Below, piece after piece: positions 1-10,347 of a DNA stretch of 21,568 bases. Position 1 is the first letter of the stretch, and the number at the start of each line of letters is the position of its first letter. The stretch is taken from positions 1 to 21,568 of the forward strand of contig JAWQRM010000545.1 in the NCBI GenBank assembly GCA_033557675.1, written 5' to 3'. The notes beneath the pieces were generated by a model. That model was not told the DNA's origin. It saw nothing but the letters and a program-made list of their open reading frames with translations, and did no database searches. The stretch is from Coptodactyla brooksi (taxonomy: Eukaryota; Arthropoda; Insecta; Coleoptera; Scarabaeidae). The position numbers and the translations under genes are program-made.

Positions 1-253
1 GTTCAGATAATGGCATATTTTTCTCAGCATCTGCATTGTCAGATGGTATTTCTTCTAGATCATCAACATCCGATAACACAATTTCATTCGTTATATATTG
101 CTCATTAACATTTTCATCCACAGCTTCTTCGAGATCTTCAGACTCCGGGTCAGAAGGAATAGCACAATAAATATCATCTATTTCTTCGTAAAGTTCATTT
201 AACGCCATACCACGCAATGTGAAAGGTAGTTCATCTTTACGTAGCCTTTCCAT
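1..253 (-). CDS. Acidic N-terminus, possibly of a piggyBac-like transposase (runs off left edge)
   Basis: The minus strand is open from an ATG at 253-251 to the window edge, 84 codons without a stop. The encoded start is MERLRKDELPF, followed by a strongly Asp/Glu-rich stretch with runs such as PSDPESEDLEE and SDVDDLEEIPSD. Acidic, low-complexity N-termini of this kind are usual in piggyBac-like (PGBD2/3-like) transposases and their domesticated relatives; the catalytic domain would lie outside the window. Upstream there is a good donor (GTAAGT at 360) and acceptor (TTTTTAG ending at 309), which would remove a 52-bp intron. The spliced leader has an in-frame stop just upstream, so the ATG at 253 is the likely start. 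It could instead be an unrelated acidic host protein, because no diagnostic motif is visible in the part seen. Confidence 0.4.
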   Translation of the reverse strand, partial: MERLRKDELPFTLRGMALNELYEEIDDIYCAIPSDPESEDLEEAVDENVNEQYITNEIVLSDVDDLEEIPSDNADAEKNMPLSE

Positions 254-308
254 TTTTAAATTGGCAGATGGATTGGTGGTGCAAAATTCGTACCACAATT
301 CGCTAAAT

Positions 309-360
309 CTAAAAATGTATGAAATCATAAAAATTAATTATAAAAATGTTGTATACTTAC
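309..360 (-). other. Predicted 52-bp intron in the leader of the left-edge gene
   Basis: On the minus strand a consensus donor (AAA then GTAAGTAT) at 360 and an acceptor (CATTTTTAG) ending at 309 frame 52 bp, the same size as many introns of the two host genes here. Its presence would mean the left-edge acidic ORF is, or was, a spliced transcription unit. The prediction rests on splice consensus only. Confidence 0.35.
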
Positions 361-828
361 TTTCTACAACGTTAACTTTCGTTTAGCGTAAATAGTATAT
401 TAATAATAAATAAAAATTAATAATATACAATAAAAACAATAACATTTCACGATAATAGAGCTCGAGCGCGTTTTTAATCAATTTTGCGTCGGAAAACAGC
501 GATTATCGCACAGAACCGCAAATGCCAAGGATTTCTTGGAAATTCTGGAGAATATATGGCCCCGGACCCCCCCCGAAATAAAGCGCCAACAAGAATTCGG
601 TAATATATAATGGGGAATTTCACAGAACATACGGTCAGCACGCAAAAAATTCTAAGTGGGGCCGTCAAATTCCAACATTAGCGCACATATTAGTTTCGTT
701 ACGGTTCCGAAGGGAAGTAATTCGAGAATGACTCGAATGCGACTACGGTAATGGCGTCTAAGGCGCGGCGCACGCGCATTAAGTAAATTATTTTGCACTA
801 CTACAATTCACCTCTGATTTCTACTCAG
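361..828. other. Non-coding stretch between two transposon-like ORFs
   Basis: This stretch contains no supported gene. It is AT-rich up to about 470, then GC-richer, with a run of C at 562-575 and CpG-rich sequence near 755-780. It may contain termini or leaders of the flanking piggyBac-like copies, but no matched inverted repeats were identified. Confidence 0.4.
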
Positions 829-829
829 G

Positions 830-1918
830 TCTAGGAAGGTTATTACAATTGAGGATATTCCTCAAATTCTCCAAGCATCGCCCGATGATGAGGAACAAGG
901 TGATGAAGTGATGGACGAAATATTCACTGAATCTGATAGTGACCTGAGCGATGAAGAACTGCACGAAACTGACTGTGAACATCAGACTGATCCTGAACAA
1001 GAAAGTGATAGTGGTGATAATGAATGTGGCGAAGATATGGGGGAGTACTTCGTAGGGAAGGATAAAGTATCTAAATGAGCGAAAGCGCCATTAGTAAAGA
1101 AAAAGAAGACTCTGCAAAAAATATTATAAAAATTACCTCAGAATGTAAATAACGAAAGTGAAGCCTTTTTGAAGATCGTTGACATTGCCATGATAGATCT
1201 TATTGTTTCTCATACGAATAAATATATCGAAAATAGAAAAAATAAATATAATCGTCAAAGAAACTGTAAGAAAATTACCAGACATGAAACGATGGGATTA
1301 CTTGGCGTTCTGTTTTTGGTTGGTATGAAAAAAGGCCATCATGTAAACGTAAAAGAGCTATGGGCTTCTGACGGATCGGGAATGCAAATTCTTCGTGCTA
1401 TAATGAGCTATAAGAGATTTTTATTTCTATTACGCAACATTAGATTTGACGATATTGCAACGCGTAATGAGAGAAAGAGAATAGATAAACTCGCTGCAAT
1501 AAGAACCATTTTGGATTCCTTCAATCATAATATAAAACAAAACTACATTTTGACGGAATATGTTACAAGTGATGAAATGTTGACACCATTTAGAGAATGA
1601 TGCTCATGGATACAATATATTCCGTCCAAGCCTGTAAAATATGGACTAAAAATATTTGCATTGTGTGATGCGAAAACATTCTTCACTAGCGGCATTGAAA
1701 TTTATGTTGGAAAGCAGCCTCACGGTCCCTATCACGTGTCAAATTCCCCATATGATATTGTAAAAAGATTAGTATCAACTATAGAAGAATTAAACAGAAA
1801 TGTCACCATAGATAACTGGTACACAAGTGTACCATTGGCAGACTATCTTATGGAGAAAAAATTAACACTTTTAGGGACAATGCGGAAAAACAGGAGAGAT
1901 TTTACTAACACACATTAA
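830..1918 (+). pseudogene. PiggyBac-like transposase, N-terminal and catalytic part, broken
   Basis: A single reading frame can be followed from about 830 to the stop at 1916-1918, interrupted by in-frame stops at 1076-1078, 1127-1129 and 1598-1600. It begins with an acidic region (EDIPQIL, then many Asp/Glu), followed by the DDE_Tnp_1_7 domain. The motif TSDEMLTPFR just before 1598 carries the first catalytic Asp, and TIDNWYTS near 1810-1830 carries the second. YIPSKPVKYGLKI and LLGTMRKNRR are also family-typical. The frame ends before the third catalytic Asp and the cysteine-rich C-terminus, where Penelope-like sequence takes over. The 1598 TGA replaces a position that is normally Arg, consistent with CGA to TGA. 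A TTTCTACTCAG acceptor-like site at about 818-828 precedes the frame. No initiating ATG is visible. Confidence 0.88.
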
Positions 1919-1924
1919 ATACCA

Positions 1925-2560
1925 AATTGAATTTAATCATATACAAAAACTATTAAATCACGTCATCGGGCATAATTACCGAAGGTCTACCCATGGGCAT
2001 GCCATTGTCAGGTTACCTAGCAGATCTGTATATAGATAATTTAGAAATGAAACACATAATTAATGATCTTAATCCCTTTATTAAATATATTACTAAATGA
2101 ATACGTTATGTCGACGACATAGTTTGTGTATGCACGGGTAATAATAGTCAATTAAATGACTTTCACTCTGGCCTTAACAATATAACGTCTAGTATACAAT
2201 TTACTATAGAAGTAGAAAAAGATAACAAGCTTAATTTTCAGATTATTTCATTCAAATATTTTCTTAATAGATGTTATAATTATCCACTTAATAAAATTAA
2301 CAAATAAAAAGAAATAAAATATACTTATGATTTAGCTTATTCCTATAACCATCCGAAAAAATAATATAAATACAACTCAAACGCAACCTAAATATAAAAA
2401 ACTCACTTATAAAACTCAAACGATTGCTACACAAACATAACATGACTCCTGTATTTACCATCAATCCACAATCTACAATAACTTGAGCAATTTTAAACGA
2501 CCAAAACCCATCCAAGAGAAAAGTGGAATATACACCATCGTAAATTCATATTTGGATTAT
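1925..2560 (+). pseudogene. Penelope-like retroelement fragment (RT core to start of GIY-YIG)
   Basis: The frame around 1966-2307 reads EGLPMGMPLSGYLADLYID, then RYVDDIVCV (the reverse transcriptase Asp-Asp motif), then IQFTIEVEKDNKLNF, an order and wording typical of Penelope-like elements. A stop at 2098-2100 stands immediately before IRYVDD where Trp is usual (TGG to TGA). After the stop at 2305-2307 the homology continues in another frame. Around 2501-2540 the text PKPIQEKSGIYTI matches the linker and the opening GIY strand of the GIY-YIG endonuclease domain, which then breaks off. The copy lacks both ends of the element and is dead. Its 5' side abuts the truncated piggyBac frame at about 1916. 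Confidence 0.78.
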
Positions 2561-2682
2561 CTTCCTCTCTAAAATTATACATGGGTTACATGTAAATTTA
2601 TTTGTAAACTTTTAATATACATATATGAACTTATTTGTACAATTGTACATATGTATTTATATCTACTTGTACATGTATATAT

Positions 2683-2720
<38 letters not shown>

Positions 2721-3335
2721 TTTATAAAGTTAACAAATTTAGCACGCTAACCATACACAAATGTGTCAAATTTTACGCATTCCATTCACTTGAAAATGAA
2801 AGTCAAAACGTGTCATGAACCACAACAACAAAATATTCGTCACAATAGGATAAAAATACAACACCAATATATTTGCAGTATCACTTTACAAAGTAATTCG
2901 AATCAAAGCATTTTAACAATGTTAGCCAAGTGATAATCATAACAAGTATTTAATACGTTGTACCTCGTGCTTATGTTGGAATAAGAAATACCTGCAAAAA
3001 TTTAGCATCTTTTATACGTTTGTTTGTATACCTATTTACAATGACAACCTCCATGTACATCTATTTTCGACCACTTTAGGATGTTGATTTTTTTTGTTTT
3101 TAATTACACAAGCCTGCAACATTGTCACGTTTTTTTAACTTTTCTTAATTGATTTCTATGTATTTTTTAGTGCTGAATCTGAGAATAACCTTCATTTCTT
3201 TCCATCATGTCAGAATTTTTCACAAATTGCAACTTTTAAAATTTGTAAAGAATAAAAAATCAAAAGGTTGCGAAAATATGAGACATTAAAATAGACTGAA
3301 AACGTTTTTTCTTATAATTTATTCTTTTTTTTGTC
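2561..3335. other. AT-rich non-coding stretch
   Basis: No gene was seen. It holds the TA microsatellite at 2687-2717 and otherwise AT-rich sequence without recognised motifs. If lonp1 begins upstream of the window, this is intronic. Confidence 0.4.
2687..2717. repeat. (TA)n microsatellite
   Basis: About fifteen uninterrupted TA units inside AT-rich DNA. Confidence 0.95.
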
Positions 3336-4400
3336 TTATACTAATACTTTATGTACAAAGTACATAAAGTATTCTCTATGAGGTTCATCTCGGTGTAACA
3401 TCCAGTAATAGTTGGCCATCATCGTAGTAGATCGTTTTCCTTGACACTTCCTTTCAATTTCTTTGAAGTCCTGACGAAATCTTTTACCCATCACTTCACT
3501 AACTGCACACAGATTTCCAAGAAAATAATTCAAATATAAATTTAGGAAGTAAACCTTTATGGAACTCTCATGAAACAGCCTAATTTTTTGTACTTCTGCA
3601 GCATGTTGTCCAATTGTTGTTTAATTGATTTGAAGTTCGAATCCTTGCTATTGCCCAAACACTTGGTTACTGCGTCTTTAAAGTTTTTCCAGTTGTTTCT
3701 CAACATTATCATCTTTGAGATGTTTTCTAATGTCAGGACCAGCAAAGATACCTTCTTTTAGTTTGGCAGTTGATAAGGCTGAAAATTTATCACAGATGTA
3801 TGTAAAACATTAACCTTCTTTCGGTAAGGCTTTGACAAATTGCTTCATCAACTCTAACATGATATGCAGAGGTGGAAGTAGAAATTTATTCAAATCTATG
3901 AGAGCTTTTCGAAACACATTTTTGGTTTCAGGTAATAATGAATCCCTTTTTGGCCAATCTTTCTTTATCCAATGATTTTCTGTCTCTGCTATTCCATTCA
4001 CGCAATAAGCAAGGAAGCTTTGTGTACCCTCCTTGCTGTCCCAGGAGCATCAATATTCTTTTGAGATTACTTATGGTCATCATATTTAATTTTATCGAGA
4101 ACGAATTCCAAATTTTCAGTGCAGAAGACTAATTCTGCTTTTTCTGAAAGATATGGAAGAAAATCCTTTTCTCTGTACCTGAAGTAGGAAAATGAAGTAC
4201 CAGCTGGTTACAGGTTCTTCTCTTTAAGCCACAAAGAAAACAATTCTGGAATTTGCTTGGTCAGATGTAAGTCTCGAACTAAAACGTTTTGTTCAGACTG
4301 TGAAAAAAGCCCTGGTGCACAGCTATTGTCAGGTTCATATTTCTCGATATTATCTTCATTTGAATCACTTACGGATCCATTCATTTCAACTGCATTTCAT
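3336..4400 (-). pseudogene. Degenerate copy of an unnamed, repeat-like arthropod protein family
   Basis: Read on the minus strand from about 4400 down, successive fragments keep the order of a protein I recognise as recurring many times in arthropod genomes. The order is NVLVRDLHL (near 4290), PAGTSFSYFRYREKDFLPY (near 4200-4150), KDWPKRDSLLPETKN and LPPLHIMLELMKQFVKAL (4000-3810), WKNFKDAVTKCLGN and LGCFM (3700-3560), then GKRFRQDFKEIERKCQG and MMANYYWMLHRDEP (3490-3385). The fragments lie in different frames with stops between them. A segment appears deleted around 4010-4080, where the family normally continues before the CFLC.WDSR-type motif. The copy number of this family suggests transposon origin, but I cannot assign it to a named superfamily. 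This copy cannot encode a full protein. Confidence 0.7.
3343..3373. repeat. Perfect 14-bp hairpin, 3-nt loop
   Basis: Arms 3343-3356 and 3360-3373 are exact reverse complements around the loop AAA. The hairpin sits where homology to the minus-strand repeat-like protein fades out, so it may be a terminal structure of that element or a chance foldback. Confidence 0.9.
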
Positions 4401-5484
4401 TTCTGAAGGAGTTAATGAATTCCCCTCAGTCACCAGACGCTTGTTCCTCTAAGAATGCTTAGTTCAAGGCAAAAAAAAGAATAAATTTCATCTCATATTT
4501 TAAAGTCTCATATCCTGATGTGATGATAAAGAATGAAGTTTATTTTCGGATTGAAGGATAAAACTACATAAGAGTCAATTACCAAAAATTAAGGAACAAT
4601 CATCGTAATAAAATGCAATTTTTCTGTTGAATTCTATCCAATAAGCATTGCTTTTTAAGGACAAAAAATCATTAAGTTACTGCTGCTAAACGGATATAAT
4701 TATCTTTTTTTTTTACTAACAAGGAAAGTTACTTTAAAGAGCAAGTTTTACATAAATGATAACCTTGTATGACAGTCAGCTGAATTCTAGAAAGTAGTAG
4801 TCTAGTTTTCTCCGTCTAGTTGATGAATGTGCATTATAAGATTCCTAAACTGCTGGATAACACCCTTTTTTTAATATTACTGAAAGAAATAATTATGGTT
4901 TATGAAGGATGTATTAAGAATTCCTGAGCTGCTGAATGTTATTTTGATAAATTAGGAAACTAAAAGAAATTAAAAATATTACATATCACGGATAGATTGA
5001 CACATTTGTGGTTGGTATATTGAATATGTTTCATCAAAAGCTTTCTTGTGTTTATATTATTTGATCATCTTAGGAGAATTGCTAGAAATTTCTCGAATAG
5101 AATATTGTACAGCATCTCAAAAGTTCCAGAATATTCATACTGTTGAATCCTACATAAAACACTTAAGGCACTTGTAAGTTTGTCAAGCAAATTTCTCAAA
5201 AAAATTACTATTAAACTAGTTCTTTAATTTTAGAGATATAAATTCTAATAAAATAATTATAACTCTAAATTGCAAATAAATACAAATTGTAAATATAGCC
5301 TGTTTGTAAATATAGTTTGTTTTTTTATGTAACAGTCGACTCTATTTCCTTTGATATACTGTGGTTGTACTAACAATTTCTATTCAGTAGTACAAGATGA
5401 TTTGGTTGGTTGGTTGGTTATTTGTCACTTGCAGTACATCTGGTCTCTACTTGTACTAATTATGATCTTTTTTTTTCTGCCCAG
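4401..5484. other. lonp1: Non-coding DNA upstream of the first visible lonp1 exon (probable intron)
   Basis: No ORF or recognised mobile element was seen. It includes a near-duplicate of TTTGTAAATATAG at about 5287-5320, a (TGGT)4 run at about 5402-5420, and a pyrimidine-rich tract (TTTTTTTTCTGCCCAG) ending at 5484 that forms a strong 3' splice site. A preceding exon ending in the conserved FPRFIK...E part of Lon was searched for by eye and not found. Confidence 0.5.
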
Positions 5485-8400
5485 GTAACGAATAAACAAT
5501 TAATAGACTTGCTCCGAAGGAAAGTAAAACTGAACCAACCCTATTGTGGGATCTTCCTCAAGAAGAACGAAGAGAATGAATCAGAAATCGTTAACAACAT
5601 CGATGACGTATACTCGGTGGGAGTTTTTGCTCAGATACATGAAATGCAAGACCTCGGAGACAGACTACGACTTGTCGTTATGGCGCACAGGCGCATCAAA
5701 ATTACCGGTCAGATAATCGACTCAGAGGAAGAGATCTCCAGAGGTAAGTGCATGTTAGCTGTGAAAAATATTGGAAATCGAAATTTCTAATGCTTTCCAC
5801 GTTTTTCTTGCAACTTGGTTTCCAATCAATTTCTTTTCCGCTCTTGGGGCCCCTTTTCTTTGCTATTCGTCACTACCAATAGAGGTGAAACTCAAGTTTC
5901 CTCTATTTAACACAACAATGAACGTCTTTGTAGAAGAAAGCGACATGGAGAAGCGACGCAGAAAACTGAGGACGAACAGGTACAAAAAAACCCCGGACCC
6001 GAAGAGCATGGAAACCGAAAAAGAGGCTAAACCTCTAGAGCCCTTGGTCGAGAAGAAAGAACGTGGCAAGGAACCTCTGCTAATGGTGGAAGTTGAGAAC
6101 GTGGTTCATAACAAATTTAGACAGACGGAGGAGGTTAAAGCTTTAACTCAAGAAGTGATTAAGACTATCCGGGATATCATCAGCTTGAATCCTTTGTACA
6201 GGGATAGTTTGCAGCAAATGATGCACCAAGGGCAAAGGGTCGTCGACAATCCCGTTTATTTAAGTGACTTAGGAGCTGCACTCACTGCTGCCGAAGCAAA
6301 GGAGTTGCAAGAAGTTTTGGAGGAGATGGATGTTAGATAATAAGTAGTTAAATCTGTTTCTTAAAACTTGACATCTTTTGTATTTTGCAGATACCTAAAC
6401 GTTTGATGTTGTCCTTGTCATTATTAAAGAAGGAATACGAGTTGTCAAAGTTACAACAGAAAATTGGGAGAGAAGTGGAAGAAAAAGTAAAACAGCATCA
6501 TAGAAAGTATATTTTAATGGAACAGCTAAAGGTACTATTTAAATTCAAATACAAAAGAACATATTTTAATATTGAAGGGACACCAGAGTACACTCTTTAA
6601 GTATTTTTAATAATAGTCTTTGACCTGAACTAATAACTATGTTTAAACTTTAATTGTTATTAATAGTTTTCAACTTGGCTAGCTAGCACTGCTCTTTGAG
6701 CTTTTAGAGAGACCGAATCCAAATGTAGATGTGTTGTTACAAAAGTAACCTCAGTTTTTCTTGTATAAAATGAAATAAGATTTTCATACAACAGATAATG
6801 TATTTAATCAATTATATATTTCCCATTTTGTCCAATAATCTTTTGTCACCTTTCTGTCAACTTCATGTGGTCCTTATTCTCAAAAAACTGATCATCGTTG
6901 AAAATTTTACCATTCAAGGAGTTTTACAAAGATCAAAATAAATGGTAATCTATCTTGCCATATTAAGGTTTAATATGGCAAGGTCAGGGGTATGTGGAGG
7001 ATGTGACACCACTTCCCAACGAATGTTAAGGCATGTGTTAAATGAATCTTTTCAATTTGTGCAGAACCCATGTATCGAGCTTTTTAACGAACCCAAGCTT
7101 CTGCAAATACTTGCTAATCGTAAATGAAATATGTTGATCTGATTCGATTATGGCATTGATTTGAAAACACGAAAAACTTCAAAGTAGCTTGCTTTCAAGT
7201 TACTTTGGAAAGAAACAATAATCAAAAAAGCGCATTACTGCACTGTTTTTTTTTTTGTTTTTAGGTTATCAAAAAAGAATTGGGCCTTGAAAAAGAAGAT
7301 AAAGATGCAATAGGTGAGAAATTTCGTGAGAGGATTAAAGACAAGATTTTGCCACAAGCCGTCTCCAGCGTAATTGATGAGGAATTAAGTAAATTAAGTT
7401 TCTTAGAAAACCACAGTTCAGAGTTCAAGTGAGCGATATATTTTTTTTCAGATTACGTATATTCTTTTTTAAATAAATACTATTCTTACGTTGTAGTGTC
7501 ACGAGAAACTATTTAGATTGGTTAACTTCGTTACCATGGGGCGTTCAGAGTGAAGAAAACTTAAACTTGCAACGAGCCACGGAAATTCTCGATCAAGATC
7601 ATTACGGAATGGATGATATCAAAAGGAGAATCTTAGAATTTATTGCTGTTAGCCAATTGAAGGGTAGCACTCAGGGCAAAATTCTTTGCTTCCACGGTCC
7701 CCCAGGTGTTGGAAAAACTAGCATAGGTTGGTTGGTTTGTAATCATTTATTGTAGTCCTCATCTTTGTCTTTTTATAGCTCGTTCGATTGCTCGTGCCTT
7801 AAATAGAGAGTACTTCCGATTCTCTGTTGGCGGTATGACTGATGTCGCGGAAATTAAAGGCCATAGAAGAACATACGTTGGTGCAATGCCCGGTAAAGTT
7901 ATACAGTGCCTCAAGAAAACGAAAACGGAAAATCCTTTGGTGCTAATAGATGAAGTGGATAAAATCGGAAAGTAAGTGATTAATTTAAATAAGGGAGGCA
8001 AATAGTATTTGCTAACTTTTATTGTTTATAAGAGGATTCACTGGAGATCCCAGCTCTGCACTTCTGGAACTGTTGGATCCTGAGCAGAATGCAAATTTTT
8101 TAGACCATTATTTGGATGTACCGGTGGACTTATCAAAAATCCTCTTCATTTGTACTGCTAATGTGGTTGACACCATTCCAGAACCGCTTAGGGATAGAAT
8201 GGAAATGATTGACATGTCCGGTTACGTGGCGGAAGAAAAGTTAGCCATAGCTAAGCAATACTTATTGCCTCAGGCGATGAGAGACAGCGGATTAAAATCA
8301 GAAAATATAAGGCTCGAAGATGATACACTGCAACTTTTAATCAAGAGCTATTGTAGGGAGTCAGGTGTCAGGAATCTCCAGAAACAAATCGAGAAGGTAT

Positions 8401-9370
8401 GGTTTTGTAATTTACCCAACAATTAGTTAAATACAATTTTGAATAGGTTGTCCGCAAAGTTGCTTACAAAGTGGTGAAGGAAGAAACAACTTTTGTACAT
8501 GTTACTACGCAAAACTTACAACAATTTGTGGGTAAGCCCATGTTTACACATGATAGAATGTATCCAGTTACACCTCCAGGAGTTGTCATGGGTTTAGCGT
8601 GGACAGCAATGGGTAAATGCAAAACTAATGATTATATTATCTAGGGATCAAAGAACATTGTTCTCAGGTGGCTCAACGTTGTTTATCGAATCTACAACAA
8701 GAAAACCAATGACAGAGAAGGACACCGAGGGTACATTGGAACTAACCGGACACTTAGGTGAAGTCATGAAGGAATCTGCAAAGATTGCTCTCACAGTCGC
8801 GAGAAACTATATGACAAAAATCGATAAGAGTAATGTATTTTTAAATAAGAGGTGGGTTATTGTTGTGTTACCAACAAGAAAAAATAATGCTGGTGTTCTT
8901 TTTTTACACGATCTTTGCTTTTAGTCATCTTCATATACATGTACCTGAAGGAGCCACACCTAAAGATGGTCCAAGTGCCGGTTGTACAATTGTCACAGCA
9001 TTGTTGTCCTTAGCCCGCAATGAACCGGTTAGGCAGGATGTTGCAATGACAGGCGAAATATCGCTAATGGGAAAAATTCTCCCTGTAGGTGGCATTAAGG
9101 AGAAAACTATCGCTGTAAGTACTTTCGATCTATGTTTATAGATGTAACTTACGCTGGTGACGATCCTCTCTTAATAACGACATGTTATCTTTCAATCAGG
9201 CTAAACGAGCGGGGGTAAAATGCATAATACTTCCCGACGAGAATAAGAAGGACTTCAACGATCTGCCAAACTACATAACGGAAGGTTTAGAAGTGCATTT
9301 CGTCAGTAACTTTGATCAAGTGTATAAAATTGTGTTCCCAAGTCCGGTCCATTTGGATATGGCCAAATAA
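5485..9370 (+). CDS. lonp1: Mitochondrial Lon protease (LONP1), eleven exons, N-terminus missing
   Basis: ATP-dependent protease of the mitochondrial matrix that degrades misfolded and oxidised proteins and binds mitochondrial DNA. Exons: 5485-5743, 5934-6331, 6391-6531, 7265-7428, 7497-7726, 7779-7971, 8033-8396, 8447-8612, 8668-8851, 8925-9114 and 9200-9370, with stop 9368-9370. All junctions keep phase and use GT-AG, giving about 819 residues. Order: LON substrate-binding part (RRKVKLNQPYCGIFLK, FAQIHEMQDLGDRLR), a charged linker, MVEVENVVH, the helical region IPKRL..SLLKKEYELSKLQQ, Walker A GPPGVGKT (exon 5), Walker B LVLIDEVDKIG (exon 6), DPSSALLELLDPEQN, then the protease domain. The catalytic Ser is in DGPSAG and the Lys in GGIKEKTIA (exon 10). 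Human LONP1 has 959 residues; about 140 (targeting peptide and LON start) are absent. An alternative exon 2 start at 5883 keeps frame and adds 17 residues. Confidence 0.96.
6332..6390 (+). other. lonp1: lonp1 intron with a weak donor (GTTAGA)
   Basis: The 59-bp intron separates codons for EEMD and IPKRL, an order fixed by strong conservation in Lon. Its donor, GAT then GTTAGA, departs from GTRAGT, while its acceptor (TTTTGCAG) is good. Reading through would meet TAA at once. Confidence 0.85.
6532..7264 (+). other. lonp1: Largest internal intron of lonp1 seen in the window
   Basis: The 733-bp intron runs from AAG-GTACTA to a long T tract ending TTTTTAG. The text from 6942 to 7127 is open but has no Lon-like or other recognised content. 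No transposon was recognised. Confidence 0.85.
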
Positions 9371-9590
9371 AAGCAATTCGTATGCGAACAGATCTTTTTC
9401 TTTACGATCTAAGTTTTATATCATTCGACTTTCCGTTTTATTGTTGAACTCGTCGAATTGACCACTAGCTTATAAGTCGTTATGAAGGAATGGAAAGGAT
9501 AAAAGTTTTATTACATTTTTAATCCTGGGCTGTTTTATATTGTATATAGAGAAAAAATAAAATTGTTTTTATAAAAAGTTTCGTTTTTTT
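9371..9590 (+). terminator. lonp1: lonp1 3' UTR and poly(A) signal
   Basis: AATAAA at 9556-9561, about 190 bp after the stop codon and followed by T-rich sequence, is the best polyadenylation signal for lonp1. No other canonical signal lies closer to the stop. Confidence 0.6.
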
Positions 9591-10347
9591 AACGAATTCT
9601 CTGCTTGTTAATAGATAGTTCATTAAAGGTTTCTTTCAAGGTCTTGTTAGGTGGGGACAGGCATATATTCCCACATACATTCTCCTTCAAATTTAAAAAT
9701 AAAACGCAAAAGGTTGTAATATTTGTATATACTTTATTCGTAAGTCATGATGTCTGCAACCACTTTCTATACAAAATATAACCATTTAGTTACAAAAGTT
9801 TCTGCCATATCTTCAGTTAACTCTGACATTCCCATTTTTTTTTTAAGCAGCGCTATATTAACCTAACGTGATTTAAGACTACGATAATTGCAAGAGCACA
9901 ATAATATAGTTTGCCCAGAAAAAATGTCTTGTGAAGGAGGAACGAAATTCTTACAGCTGACTAGTACAAGTAAGAGGGAATGCTCAAAGTTGACAACAAT
10001 ACTTAGCCTATGAGTAAAGACCCTAAACTAAGTTCTATTCGAAACGAGGTTAGTAACATTTTCCGTTATTCTCCAAAAAGCTATCTAAATAACAACATTC
10101 GAAAGAGAAAACCACGATTAGCGTAAACGTTTAAAATTGATAAATATTTACAACTCTAATAAAGACTGCATAAATACATCCTAATGAATTATGTAGAAAC
10201 AATTAATTTCTCGTTGCAAGTTCTAATAACACCATCGTACAGATAAAATTGAACAGGAAAAAAAAATGAGATCCAAATTAAAACAAATAATAATTAAGAG
10301 ATATAGACCTACATTTTAAAAATAAAATGTTTATTGGGTTTCGTTAT
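9591..10347 (-). terminator. Intergenic gap and probable 3' UTR of phtf
   Basis: No coding sequence was seen. On the minus strand AATAAA occurs at 10335-10330, only 13 nt after the phtf stop, and again at 9738-9733. The latter is followed by AT- and GT-rich sequence and would give a 3' UTR of about 630 nt. The phtf transcript would then end within about 150 bp of the lonp1 end, on the opposite strand. Confidence 0.4.

Noticed and set aside
5410..5484. Open reading frame continuing upstream of the first lonp1 exon
   Set aside because: The residues do not resemble Lon, and a strong polypyrimidine tract and AG precede 5485. The frame is intron read-through.
6942..7127. 61-codon ORF in a lonp1 intron
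   Set aside because: No homology was recognised; it lies wholly in an intron with intact splice sites.
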